Origin: Apopatosoma sp963618495
GTDB lineage: Bacteria > Bacillota > Clostridia > Oscillospirales > CAG-272
NCBI GenBank assembly: GCA_963618495.1
Contig: CAVESF010000006.1
Span: forward strand, 14,115 to 78,114
Length of the DNA: 64,000 nt
Reading direction: 5' to 3'
The translations under genes were made by a program, and so were the position numbers. Positions 33,650-41,699 of the stretch are shown here, piece by piece. Numbering within the stretch: position 1 is the stretch's first letter; each line of letters begins with the position of its first letter. The notes under the pieces were generated by a model. That model saw nothing but the letters and a program-made list of their open reading frames with translations, had not been told where the DNA came from and did not search any database.

Positions 33650-34843
33650 TTATTTATTCATCTCATCGCGGACAGCCTTGAAGCAGTCGACGACATATTT
33701 CAGCTGCTCCTTTGTATGGGAAGCGCAAACCTGCGTGCGGATTCTCGCCTTGCCCTTCGGCACTACGGGATATGAGAAAGCAACGACATAAACGCCCTTT
33801 TCCATCATGCGGCGGGCAAACTCGCCTGCCGTCTTTTCGTCATAGAGCATTACGGGAACGATAGGATGCGTGCCCTCGATTATATCAAAGCCCGCCTCTG
33901 TGAGAAGCGAACGGTAATATTTCGTATTTTCCTCAAGCCTGTCGCGCAGTTCCGTCGTCTCGGAAAGCTTATCTATGAGCTTGGAGGTCGTAGCCGCGAT
34001 GGCGGGAGCAAGAGAATTTGAGAAGAGATAAGGACGGCTTCTCTGACGGAGCAGGTCGATTATCTCCTTTCTGCCGGAGGTGAAACCGCCGGAAGCGCCG
34101 CCGAGTGCCTTGCCGAAAGTGGATGTGATGATATCAACTCTGCCCATCACGCCGCAATGCTCGCTTGTTCCCTTGCCGTGCGCGCCGACAAAACCGGATG
34201 CGTGGCTGTCGTCAACCATGACGAGCGCACCGTATTTCTCCGCGAGGTCGCATATTCCCGCAAGATTTGCTATGATACCGTCCATGGAGAAAACACCGTC
34301 TGTGGCAATAAGTTTGATTCTCGCGCCTGCCGCGTCGGCTTCCTTGAGCTTTGCCTCGAGGTCGTCCATATTGTTGTTCTTGTAGCGGTATCTCGTCGCC
34401 TTGCAGAGACGGACGCCGTCGATTATGCTGGCATGGTTGAGCTCGTCGCTTATGACGGCATCCTCTACCGAAAGCACCGTCTCAAAAAGACCTCCGTTTG
34501 CATCGAAGCATGAGGAATAGAGTATCGTATCCTCTGTTCCGAGGAATTTGCTTATCTTCTCTTCAAGATGCTTGTGGATATCGAATGTTCCGCAGATGAA
34601 ACGAACGCTCGCGCATCCGTAGCCGCGGTTCTTATATGAATCTATCGCCGCCTGAATCAGCTCCTCGGAATCGGCAAGACCGAGATAGTTGTTGGCGCAC
34701 ATATTTATCATCTTGGCGCCGTCTGCCGTGGTAACGGCAGAGCTCTGCGGAGAAGCGATAACTCTCTCTCCCTTGAAAAGTCCGTCCGCCTTTATTTTTT
34801 CGACCTCGCTCTTATAAAAAGCGAGTGCATCTGTTTTATTCAT
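33650..34843 (-). CDS. kbl: Glycine C-acetyltransferase (2-amino-3-ketobutyrate CoA ligase)
   Basis: A 397-residue PLP enzyme of the alpha-oxoamine synthase family. It splits 2-amino-3-oxobutyrate with CoA into glycine and acetyl-CoA. The PLP lysine lies in TSTFGKALGGASGGF near residue 245, the substrate region in MCANNYLGLADSEEL, and VMVDDSHASGFVG near 210 supplies the aspartate. GGAGG is five bases before the ATG. It follows tdh by 11 bases; together they form the standard two-step threonine catabolic pathway. Confidence 0.96.
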   Translation of the reverse strand: MNKTDALAFYKSEVEKIKADGLFKGERVIASPQSSAVTTADGAKMINMCANNYLGLADSEELIQAAIDSYKNRGYGCASVRFICGTFDIHKHLEEKISKFLGTEDTILYSSCFDANGGLFETVLSVEDAVISDELNHASIIDGVRLCKATRYRYKNNNMDDLEAKLKEADAAGARIKLIATDGVFSMDGIIANLAGICDLAEKYGALVMVDDSHASGFVGAHGKGTSEHCGVMGRVDIITSTFGKALGGASGGFTSGRKEIIDLLRQRSRPYLFSNSLAPAIAATTSKLIDKLSETTELRDRLEENTKYYRSLLTEAGFDIIEGTHPIVPVMLYDEKTAGEFARRMMEKGVYVVAFSYPVVPKGKARIRTQVCASHTKEQLKYVVDCFKAVRDEMNK

Positions 34844-34854
34844 GATTTACCTCC

Positions 34855-35898
34855 TCATCCGAGCTTTGTCCAGTCGAGCACAACCTTGCCGGAATTGCCG
34901 CTGTTCATCGCCTCAAAGCCTTTTTCATAATCCATTATATCGAAGCGGTGCGTGATGATAGGCTCAAGATTAAAGCCGCCGTGAATCATCGCCGCCATCT
35001 TATACCATGTTTCAAACATTTCTCTGCCGTAGATGCCCTTTATCCAGAGTCCGTTGAAAACTATCTTGTCCCACGGAATCTGCATATCGTTCTTCGGTAT
35101 GCCGAGCATAGCCATCTTGCCGCCGTTTTCCATGGAATTTATCATCTGATTGAAGGCTATCGGGCTGCCCGACATCTCGAGACCCACATCAAAGCCCTCG
35201 TGGATATCAAGGCTCTTCATAACATCGCGCAGATCCTCGTTTTTCGTGTTGACAGCCGCGCTCACGCCAAATTTCTTTGCAAGATTCAGACGGTAGTCGT
35301 TCAAGTCGGTGATGACCACGTTGCGTGCGCCGCAGAAGCGTGCGATACCCGCCGCCATGATACCGATAGGACCGGCACCCGTGACAAGTACATCTTCGCC
35401 TACGAGATTGAAGGAAAGTGCTGTGTGAGCAGCATTGCCATAAGGATCGAAGATAGCGTAGAGATCATCCGGTATCTTGTCATCGCAGAGATAAACATTC
35501 GTCTGAGGGATAACGAGATACTGAGCAAAAGCTCCGTCGCGGTTTACGCCGACGCCCTTTGCTTCGCGACAGAGGTGACCCTTGCCCGCAAGGCAGTTGC
35601 GGCACTTGCCGCATACGATATGACCCTCGCCGGTGACTCTGTCGCCGACCTTGTATGCCGTTACATTCTCGCCGACTTCCACTATCTCGCCGACATATTC
35701 ATGACCTATTGTCATAGGCGTATGTATGGTTTTCCTGCTCCATTCGTCCCAGTTATAAATATGCAGGTCAGTACCGCAGATGGCAGTCTTGCGTATCTTT
35801 ATCTTTACATCGTTTTTGCCGCATTCGGGAACGGGTACTTCACGCATCCAAAGCCCTCTTTCGGGGCGTTCCTTAACAAGCGCAATCATTTTTTCCAT
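34855..35898 (-). CDS. tdh: L-threonine 3-dehydrogenase
   Basis: A 347-residue zinc-dependent medium-chain dehydrogenase that oxidises L-threonine to 2-amino-3-oxobutyrate with NAD. The catalytic zinc region is ICGTDLHIYNWDEW and TIGHEYVGEIVEVG. The structural zinc lobe has four cysteines in CGKCRNCLAGKGHLC near residue 97. The Rossmann motif is VTGAGPIGIMAAGIA near 170, and AMLGIPKNDMQIPWDKIVF is typical of TDH. A perfect consensus promoter lies 50-80 bases upstream. First gene of the tdh-kbl operon. Confidence 0.96.
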   Translation of the reverse strand: MEKMIALVKERPERGLWMREVPVPECGKNDVKIKIRKTAICGTDLHIYNWDEWSRKTIHTPMTIGHEYVGEIVEVGENVTAYKVGDRVTGEGHIVCGKCRNCLAGKGHLCREAKGVGVNRDGAFAQYLVIPQTNVYLCDDKIPDDLYAIFDPYGNAAHTALSFNLVGEDVLVTGAGPIGIMAAGIARFCGARNVVITDLNDYRLNLAKKFGVSAAVNTKNEDLRDVMKSLDIHEGFDVGLEMSGSPIAFNQMINSMENGGKMAMLGIPKNDMQIPWDKIVFNGLWIKGIYGREMFETWYKMAAMIHGGFNLEPIITHRFDIMDYEKGFEAMNSGNSGKVVLDWTKLG

Positions 35899-35950
35899 AA
35901 TACAGTATCCCCTTTTTCCAAGGCAAACCGCCTTTTATAATTACGATTTG

Positions 35951-35979
35951 ATTATATACCTCTCTTCCCCATATGTCAA
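35951..35979 (-). promoter_or_regulatory. Perfect consensus promoter of tdh-kbl
   Basis: On the minus strand TTGACA, exactly 17 bases, TATAAT. No operator-like repeat is obvious beside it, suggesting high constitutive expression or control elsewhere. Confidence 0.85.
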
Positions 35980-36031
35980 GTAAGTATAATGTTAAGTTTA
36001 TAAAAATTTTTCATAAATCTCAAAAATGGTA

Positions 36032-36060
36032 TAGATTTTCGCTTTAAAGAGTGCTATAAT
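36032..36060 (+). promoter_or_regulatory. Probable promoter of rbfA-nrnA-truB
   Basis: TAGATT, 17 bases, TATAAT at 36055-36060 with an extended TGC. The -35 is poor; the -10 is good. Confidence 0.55.
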
Positions 36061-36119
36061 ATAAATGATAAATAATATTCAAATTCAAACGTTTGCCGAA
36101 AGGCGGCAAGGAGGGATAA

Positions 36120-36512
36120 ATGTCAAATTTCAGAAAAGCACGGATAAACGATGAATTCATGCGCACCGTTGCCGATGCTCTGCGCACGGTAAAAGACCCG
36201 CGCGTGAGCTCGCATATGATAACGGTCACGCAGTGCGATGTTTCCGGCGACCTCAAGTACGCGAAGATATATTTTTCTCTTCTCGATTCCGATGATGAGG
36301 CTGTGAAAGAAGTAAAGCAGGGACTGAAAAGCGCCCGCGGCCTCATCCGACACGAGATAGCGACAAAGCTCAATATGCGCATCACACCGGAGCTCACTTT
36401 CATATACGACAATGCGATAGAACGCGGTGCAAACATATTCAGACTGCTGAAGGAAACGCACATCTATGACCCCGCTTCCGACACAGCTTCGGAGGGCGGA
36501 GATGATGAATAA
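36120..36512 (+). CDS. rbfA: 30S ribosome-binding factor RbfA
   Basis: A 130-residue KH-like protein that binds the 30S subunit during late maturation. Family features: RINDEFMRTVADALRTVKDPR at the start, here quoted only in part, MITVTQCDVSGDLKYAKIYFS near 38-58, and the C-terminal RITPELTFIYDNAIERG. AAGGAGGG lies before the ATG. Normally rbfA follows nusA and infB; here it starts its own transcription unit. The last 11 bases overlap the start of nrnA. Confidence 0.95.
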   Translation: MSNFRKARINDEFMRTVADALRTVKDPRVSSHMITVTQCDVSGDLKYAKIYFSLLDSDDEAVKEVKQGLKSARGLIRHEIATKLNMRITPELTFIYDNAIERGANIFRLLKETHIYDPASDTASEGGDDE

Positions 36513-37482
36513 TTCAAATTCATCCGTGAAAGCCGTTTGCAGGCTTCTCGCGGAAAACGATAATTTTGCCGTATACACGCACGAAAATCCCGACGCGGAT
36601 ACGGTCGGCTCATGCTTCGCGCTCGTTCATGCGCTGAGGCTCTCGGGTAAAAAGGCTTATCCCGTCTGCTGTGACAGGATTCCCGTTTCGCTCACGTTTC
36701 TGACAGGCGGAGAGCGCGATTTTCCCGAGGATTCCCTGCCTGCTGATTTTTCTCCGACATTCCGCATAAGCGTGGATGTCGCTTCCCCGAGCCAGCTCGG
36801 GAAATATATGGAGCGCGCAAAGGAAATGCGCCTCGTGCTCGACCATCACAGAACGCATGAGTCATATTCTCCCGTGCGCATAATCGACCCGCAGGCGGCG
36901 GCTTGCGCCGAGATAGTCTACCGCATAGTAAACCGTATGCTCGCGGGCAGGATTCCCGAGGACATCGCTTCCCTGCTCTATGCCGCACTCGCGGCTGATA
37001 CGGGCGGCTTCCGCTATGCGAACACCACGCCTTTTACGCACAAGATAGCGGCGAAGCTGATAGAGCGCGGCGTAAATCATGCCAGCATCTGCCGCGACCT
37101 TTTCGAATGCAAAACAAAAAGCGCACTCGCCGCCGAAGCTTTTGCCATGGCGAATGTGCAGTATTTCTGCGGCGGAAAAATTTCATATATCCGCATGACG
37201 GAGGCGGACAAGAAAGCAGGCGGCTTTGAGGAGGAAGATACCTACGATGTTATCAACGCCATCCGCCGCGCCGACGGAGTGAAGATAGCCATCTTCGTGC
37301 GCGAACGCGCCGACGGCTCGTATAAGATTTCCACGCGCTCCTCATGCGATATAGATGTATCGAAAATATGCACTATTTTCGGCGGCGGCGGTCATTTCGG
37401 CGCGGCAGGCTGTGTTGTCTCCGCCGACAAGGTAGACAGCGCCGTAAAAAGAATAATAAAGGAATGCGGCTTTCATGAATGA
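36502..37482 (+). CDS. nrnA: DHH-family phosphoesterase, NrnA/GdpP-like (oligoribonuclease/pAp phosphatase)
   Basis: A 326-residue DHH-DHHA1 protein. Motif I ENPDADTVGS, motif III VLDHHRTHES (DHH) and motif IV AALAADTGGFRYANT are present; the DHHA1 domain ends with IFGGGGHFGAAG. NrnA degrades nanoRNA and dephosphorylates pAp. Two adjacent ATGs (36502, 36505) follow GGAGGGCGG; either may start. It overlaps rbfA at its start and truB at its end, so the three are translationally coupled, an arrangement conserved in Bacillota. Confidence 0.92.
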   Translation: MMNNSNSSVKAVCRLLAENDNFAVYTHENPDADTVGSCFALVHALRLSGKKAYPVCCDRIPVSLTFLTGGERDFPEDSLPADFSPTFRISVDVASPSQLGKYMERAKEMRLVLDHHRTHESYSPVRIIDPQAAACAEIVYRIVNRMLAGRIPEDIASLLYAALAADTGGFRYANTTPFTHKIAAKLIERGVNHASICRDLFECKTKSALAAEAFAMANVQYFCGGKISYIRMTEADKKAGGFEEEDTYDVINAIRRADGVKIAIFVRERADGSYKISTRSSCDIDVSKICTIFGGGGHFGAAGCVVSADKVDSAVKRIIKECGFHE

Positions 37483-38362
37483 CGGAATACTTCTCCTGAA
37501 TAAGCCCGCCGGCATCACCTCGCACGATGCCGTAAACAGAATGCGTCGCCTTTTCGGCACGCGTGCAGTCGGGCATACGGGCACACTCGACCCGATGGCG
37601 TCGGGTCTGCTCGTGATACTCATAGGCAACGCCACAAAGGCAAGCGAATATGCCATGGAGCATGACAAAAGCTATCGCGCAGGGCTCCTGCTCGGTATAA
37701 CCACCGACACGGAGGACACCACAGGCACCGTCCTCTCCGAGAGCGGCAATATCCCCTCGGAGGATGAGGTGGTCGCCGTATCGCGGCGCTTTGTCGGCGA
37801 TATAATGCAGACACCGCCGATGTACAGCGCGCTGAAAGTCGGCGGCAAAAAGCTCTGTGACCTCGCCCGCGACGGCGTGACGGTAGAGCGCGCGGCTCGC
37901 CCGATACATATCCGTTCGCTTGATATCACGCGCTCGGACGAACGAAATTATACGCTCGAGGTATCCTGCTCAAAGGGAACATATATCCGCACGCTCTGCG
38001 CCGATATAGGTGCGGCACTCGGTTGCGGCGGCGCAATGAGCAGTCTCGTGCGCACGCGCTGCGGCAGCTTCTCGCTCAACGATGCCGTGACGACAGAACA
38101 GCTTGAGGCAATGGATATTGCCGCCCGTCAGGCGCTCTTGCGCCCGACCGAGTGTCTCTTTCGTGAGCTTCCCTCTGTGCGCCTTTCGGATTTTTATGCG
38201 CGGCTCGCACAAAACGGCGCCGAGATATACCAGCGGAAAATAAATACAAACTTTCCCGTCGGCACGCGCCTGCGCATAAGCGACAAGGACGGATTTTTCG
38301 CTCTCGGCGAAGTACGCTCCTATGACGAAGGCACGGCGATAAAGCTGATAAAGCGGTTTTGA
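37475..38362 (+). CDS. truB: tRNA pseudouridine(55) synthase TruB
   Basis: A 295-residue TruB that makes pseudouridine 55 in the T-loop of tRNAs. The catalytic aspartate lies in GHTGTLDPMASGLLVI near residue 40. Other family stretches are LLLNKPAGITSHDAV at the start, QTPPMYSALKVGGKKLCDLAR near 110 and SCSKGTYIRTLCADIG near 170. A C-terminal PUA-like part follows. The start overlaps the nrnA stop by eight bases. ribF, often next, is absent; a terminator follows. Confidence 0.96.
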   Translation: MNDGILLLNKPAGITSHDAVNRMRRLFGTRAVGHTGTLDPMASGLLVILIGNATKASEYAMEHDKSYRAGLLLGITTDTEDTTGTVLSESGNIPSEDEVVAVSRRFVGDIMQTPPMYSALKVGGKKLCDLARDGVTVERAARPIHIRSLDITRSDERNYTLEVSCSKGTYIRTLCADIGAALGCGGAMSSLVRTRCGSFSLNDAVTTEQLEAMDIAARQALLRPTECLFRELPSVRLSDFYARLAQNGAEIYQRKINTNFPVGTRLRISDKDGFFALGEVRSYDEGTAIKLIKRF

Positions 38363-38384
38363 CAAAACGCAAAATGTAAATAAT

Positions 38385-38430
38385 CTCCCATGAGGGTGCT
38401 GTGCGAAAGTGCAGTCCCCATGGGAGCTTT
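38385..38430. terminator. Bidirectional terminator between truB and the radical SAM gene
   Basis: CTCCCATG pairs with CATGGGAG, with an inner CTG..GAAA..CAG hairpin and T-rich flanks on both strands. It serves both convergent genes. Confidence 0.75.
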
Positions 38431-38437
38431 TGCCATA

Positions 38438-39358
38438 TTATACAACTGTATTATTTCCATCCACACCCGTCATATCAAAAGGCGGGATGAAGCTTTCCTC
38501 TGCCGTGCCGTCCTCCTGTATGAATGCTTTCGTTATCCCCTCGTCTATGGCGAAATTTATTATCTCGTCGTATTCGCGCTCGGTTATTTTCCGCGCAAGC
38601 TCGGGATAAGGCACGCCCGCCATCGGCGTATACTGGTTCATTATCGAGATATAAATGCGTTCGCCGTATGTGCGGTGCAGATAGCGGAGTACGCTCTTGG
38701 CATCGAGCAGTCCATCGGGCAATATCAGCAGGCGCACTATCGTGCCGCGCTTCATAAGCCCGTCCGCGGAAAAAATCGGTTCGCCCGTCCGGCGCACCAT
38801 CTCCGCCGTCGCCGCTTTCGCCACCTCGGGGTAGTCAGCCGCCGCGCTGTACTTTTTCGCTCTTGAGGGAGACATATATTTGAAATCGGTGAGATAAATA
38901 TCGATAAGTCCATCGAGGCTTTTCAGCGTTTCCACACTCTCATATCCGCCGCAGTTATAGACAAACGGAAGCGAAAATCCGCGGTTCTTTGCCATGATTA
39001 TCGCATCGCGTATCTGCGGCGTGAAGTGCGTCGGTGTGACAAGGTTTATATTGTGCACACCTTTTTCCGCCAGCTCAAAAAATATTTCGCAGAGCCGCTC
39101 ACAGGGTATTTCCTTTCCGAAGCCGCCGTGCGCTATATCCGCATTCTGGCAGTAGACGCACCGCAGACTGCATCCCGAGAAGAAAACCGTGCCCGAGCCG
39201 CGTTTGCCCGAGATGCACGGTTCCTCCCAATAATGCGGCGCGGCGCGCGCTATTTTTATTTCCGCGCCCTGCCCGCAGTAGCCTGTGCCGCATGTTCTGT
39301 CGGCGCCGCATCTTCGCGGACATATGTTGCATTTTTCCAAATTATACATTTGTATCAT
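38438..39358 (-). CDS. Radical SAM protein, PflA-like
   Basis: A 306-residue radical SAM enzyme. The [4Fe-4S] motif is GCSLRCVYCQN (CxxxCxxC) near residue 60. The N-terminus carries an extra cysteine cluster, CNICPRRCGADRTCGTGYCG, as in the group annotated as putative pyruvate formate-lyase activating enzymes. The barrel continues with GGYESVETLKSLDGLIDIYL and NQYTPMAGVPYP. The substrate protein or small molecule is unknown, and no glycyl-radical enzyme is nearby. The ATG follows the preceding gene's last codons with no gap and uses GGAG inside it, so the two are coupled. Confidence 0.85.
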   Translation of the reverse strand: MIQMYNLEKCNICPRRCGADRTCGTGYCGQGAEIKIARAAPHYWEEPCISGKRGSGTVFFSGCSLRCVYCQNADIAHGGFGKEIPCERLCEIFFELAEKGVHNINLVTPTHFTPQIRDAIIMAKNRGFSLPFVYNCGGYESVETLKSLDGLIDIYLTDFKYMSPSRAKKYSAAADYPEVAKAATAEMVRRTGEPIFSADGLMKRGTIVRLLILPDGLLDAKSVLRYLHRTYGERIYISIMNQYTPMAGVPYPELARKITEREYDEIINFAIDEGITKAFIQEDGTAEESFIPPFDMTGVDGNNTVV

Positions 39359-39739
39359 TTAAACTCCAAGTATATAAAATCCGTTATACTCCTGTATATC
39401 TTTTCTGAGCCACTCGGCAATAACCTTGTATTCACGCGGCTTTTCCGTCTCTATCGCGGCGAGAATCTCCGCCGCCCGCTCGGCGTCATAATAATTCAGT
39501 CCATAATAGCAGAACCTGCCCGAGCCGTCCGGCGAAACGCAAGGCTCGAGATACTTTGCGTACTCCGCCGTAAATTCGTTCAGAAAATCCGTATCGACAT
39601 AGAGCGAATCATCGCTCCAATTGACCATGCGCGAGAGCGAAAAAAGCTTCTTTTTATCGTATCGGCGGCAAAAGGCAAATTCCATATAACCGCCGCCGTG
39701 CCGCTCGCTGTTTTTGCAGAAGAATTTTCCCTCGTTCAT
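39359..39739 (-). CDS. Small hypothetical protein
   Basis: A 126-residue soluble protein, acidic to neutral, with no signal peptide or membrane span. It begins MNEGKFFCKNSERHGGGYME and includes a tyrosine/aspartate-rich stretch YYGLNYYDAERAAEILAAIE and a C-terminal EWLRKDIQEYNGFYILGV. No known domain was recognised. ATG 39739 has GGAGGG ten bases upstream; an ATG at 39757 would place that site inside the gene. Its stop codon directly abuts the radical SAM start, so the two probably work together or are at least co-expressed. Confidence 0.65.
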   Translation of the reverse strand: MNEGKFFCKNSERHGGGYMEFAFCRRYDKKKLFSLSRMVNWSDDSLYVDTDFLNEFTAEYAKYLEPCVSPDGSGRFCYYGLNYYDAERAAEILAAIETEKPREYKVIAEWLRKDIQEYNGFYILGV

Positions 39740-39844
39740 TTTATTATATCCCTCCATTCGCCGCCTGTTACGATATACTGAAATTCCGTTTTTGCGGGGT
39801 CAAGCATCATATCTATGAGCGCATTGTTCTGTTTTGCAGGAGCA

Positions 39845-39876
39845 GGCGCTTTGCCTCATGCACGAGGCAAAGCGCC
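39845..39876. terminator. 13-bp perfect hairpin downstream of the ABC exporter pair
   Basis: GGCGCTTTGCCTC and its exact complement around ATGCAC. Very stable, but neither side has an immediate T-run, so it may stabilise mRNA ends instead of terminating. Confidence 0.55.
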
Positions 39877-39920
39877 GTCAGCTACGTCTTTTTCCGTTCC
39901 GCCCAAATTTTCCTTATGCC

Positions 39921-41684
39921 TTATACAGGCTGAAACTGGCTGTTGTAAAGCTTATGATAGAAGCCTCCGTGTGCAAGCAGTTCGTCATGCGTGCCCTGCT
40001 CTATTATCCTGCCGTCTTTCATCACGAGAATGAGCGAAGCATTTCTGATAGTCGAGAGTCTGTGCGCCACGACAAAGCTCGTCTTACCGCGCATAAGCTT
40101 ATCGAATGCATCCTGAACCTGCAGTTCCGTTCTCGTATCGATATTCGAGGTAGCCTCGTCAAGTATTAGCATCGGCGGCAGTGTGAGCATTACGCGCGTA
40201 ATACAGAGCAGCTGTTTCTGACCCTGGCTTATGCTGTCCTCATTGAGCACGGTATCAAGCCCCTGCGGAAGTTTTTCGATAAATTCCCAGCTGTGCGCAT
40301 CCTTTGCCGCGCGGATGACATCTTCATCAGTGGCATCGGGCTTGCCGAAGCAGATATTTTCGCGAACGGTGCCGCTCTTTATCCATGTTTCCTGGAGTAC
40401 CATGCCGAAGCTTCCGCGCAGAGAGTGGCGCGAGAGGCTCACCTCTGGCTTGCCGTCGATATCTATCTCTCCCGCGTCCACATCATAGAAGCGCATGAGC
40501 AGATTGATAAATGTCGTTTTGCCGCATCCTGTGGGTCCTACTATCGCTATGCGCATACCCGGATCCACATGGAGATTGAAATTTTCGATAAGCTTTTTTT
40601 CCTTATTATAGCTGAAAGCGACATCGCGGATATCGACCTCGCCGCGAACATTTTCGAGAGTACCTGCGGCATCGGGCGATTCTTCATTTTCGTCCATCAG
40701 CTCAAAGAGTCTGCCCGCGCAGGCGAGCGCATTCTGCATCTCCGTGATAACGGAGCTGATATCGTTGAAAGGCTTCATATACTGGCTTGCATACGAGAGA
40801 AGCACGGCAAGTCCCCCCGCGGTGAGGTTGCCGCCCGTTATCATCAGTGCGCCGACAAGCGCGACGAGCGCATAGACGATATTGTTTACAAATCTTGTGG
40901 AGGGATTTGTGAGACTGCTGTAGAAAACCGCTTTCTGGCTGTATACGCGGAGCTTTTCGTTTATTGCGGCAAAGCGCTCGGAGCTTCTCTTTTCATAGCC
41001 GAAGGAACGGACTACTTTCTGTCCGCCTATCATTTCATCGGTGAGTGCGGTCTGCTCTCCGCGCGCCTCGCTCTGCCTCCTGAACATATTATACGAGCGC
41101 GAAGCGATGAATTTCGCCACGATAAAGCTGAGCGGCGTGAGGAGCAGAACCATCAGGGTTATCCATATATTCTTGGAAAGCATGAAAATGAGCGTGAGCA
41201 CGATAGTCACTATTCCCGAGAAAAGCTGAGTGAAACCAAGAAGGAGCCCGTCCGACAGGATATCCGCATCGGAGATGATGCGGCTGACTATATCGCCTGT
41301 GCTGTGGCTGTCGAGATAAGAGAGCGGCAGGCGCTGGATATGCTTTATCGCGCCGGAACGGATATCGCGCACTATGCGATATGTCATGCGGTTGTTTACA
41401 AGGTTCATCAGCCATGCCGCAAAAGCGGAAACGGAAGCGAAAACGAGTATCTTCGCAAGATAAACCCACATTGCGTCAAAATCCACTTTGCCCTTGTCAG
41501 CGATACTGTCTATCGCATCGCCGAAGAGCATCGGAACATAGAGCTGGAGCGCCACGGAAAGCGCGGCAAGTACTGTCCCAAAGAAGAGGAGTATGCGGTA
41601 TTTCGCGATGAAGCGCATCAGCTTGCGGAATGTGCCTTTACTGCCACGGAAGGTTGCCTTTTTTGCGTTGTTATCTTTTTTCAT
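39921..41684 (-). CDS. ABC exporter half, catalytically complete subunit
   Basis: A 587-residue fusion of six transmembrane helices (~30-320) and an ATPase domain (~345-587). Walker A is GPTGCGKTT, signature SISQGQKQL, Walker B ILDEATSNID with the catalytic glutamate, and the switch histidine is in FVVAHRLSTI. This is the LmrCD/BmrCD/TM287-288 type of exporter for drugs, lipids or peptides. It lies 15 bases after its partner at 41700-43442, whose ATP site is degenerate, so the two should form a heterodimer. Confidence 0.9.
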   Translation of the reverse strand: MKKDNNAKKATFRGSKGTFRKLMRFIAKYRILLFFGTVLAALSVALQLYVPMLFGDAIDSIADKGKVDFDAMWVYLAKILVFASVSAFAAWLMNLVNNRMTYRIVRDIRSGAIKHIQRLPLSYLDSHSTGDIVSRIISDADILSDGLLLGFTQLFSGIVTIVLTLIFMLSKNIWITLMVLLLTPLSFIVAKFIASRSYNMFRRQSEARGEQTALTDEMIGGQKVVRSFGYEKRSSERFAAINEKLRVYSQKAVFYSSLTNPSTRFVNNIVYALVALVGALMITGGNLTAGGLAVLLSYASQYMKPFNDISSVITEMQNALACAGRLFELMDENEESPDAAGTLENVRGEVDIRDVAFSYNKEKKLIENFNLHVDPGMRIAIVGPTGCGKTTFINLLMRFYDVDAGEIDIDGKPEVSLSRHSLRGSFGMVLQETWIKSGTVRENICFGKPDATDEDVIRAAKDAHSWEFIEKLPQGLDTVLNEDSISQGQKQLLCITRVMLTLPPMLILDEATSNIDTRTELQVQDAFDKLMRGKTSFVVAHRLSTIRNASLILVMKDGRIIEQGTHDELLAHGGFYHKLYNSQFQPV

Positions 41685-41699
41685 GTTATGCCACTCCCT

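Noticed and set aside
39758..39920. A small gene between the hypothetical protein and the ABC pair
   Set aside because: The 163-base gap is dominated by a 13-bp hairpin and has no start codon with a usable ribosome binding site.
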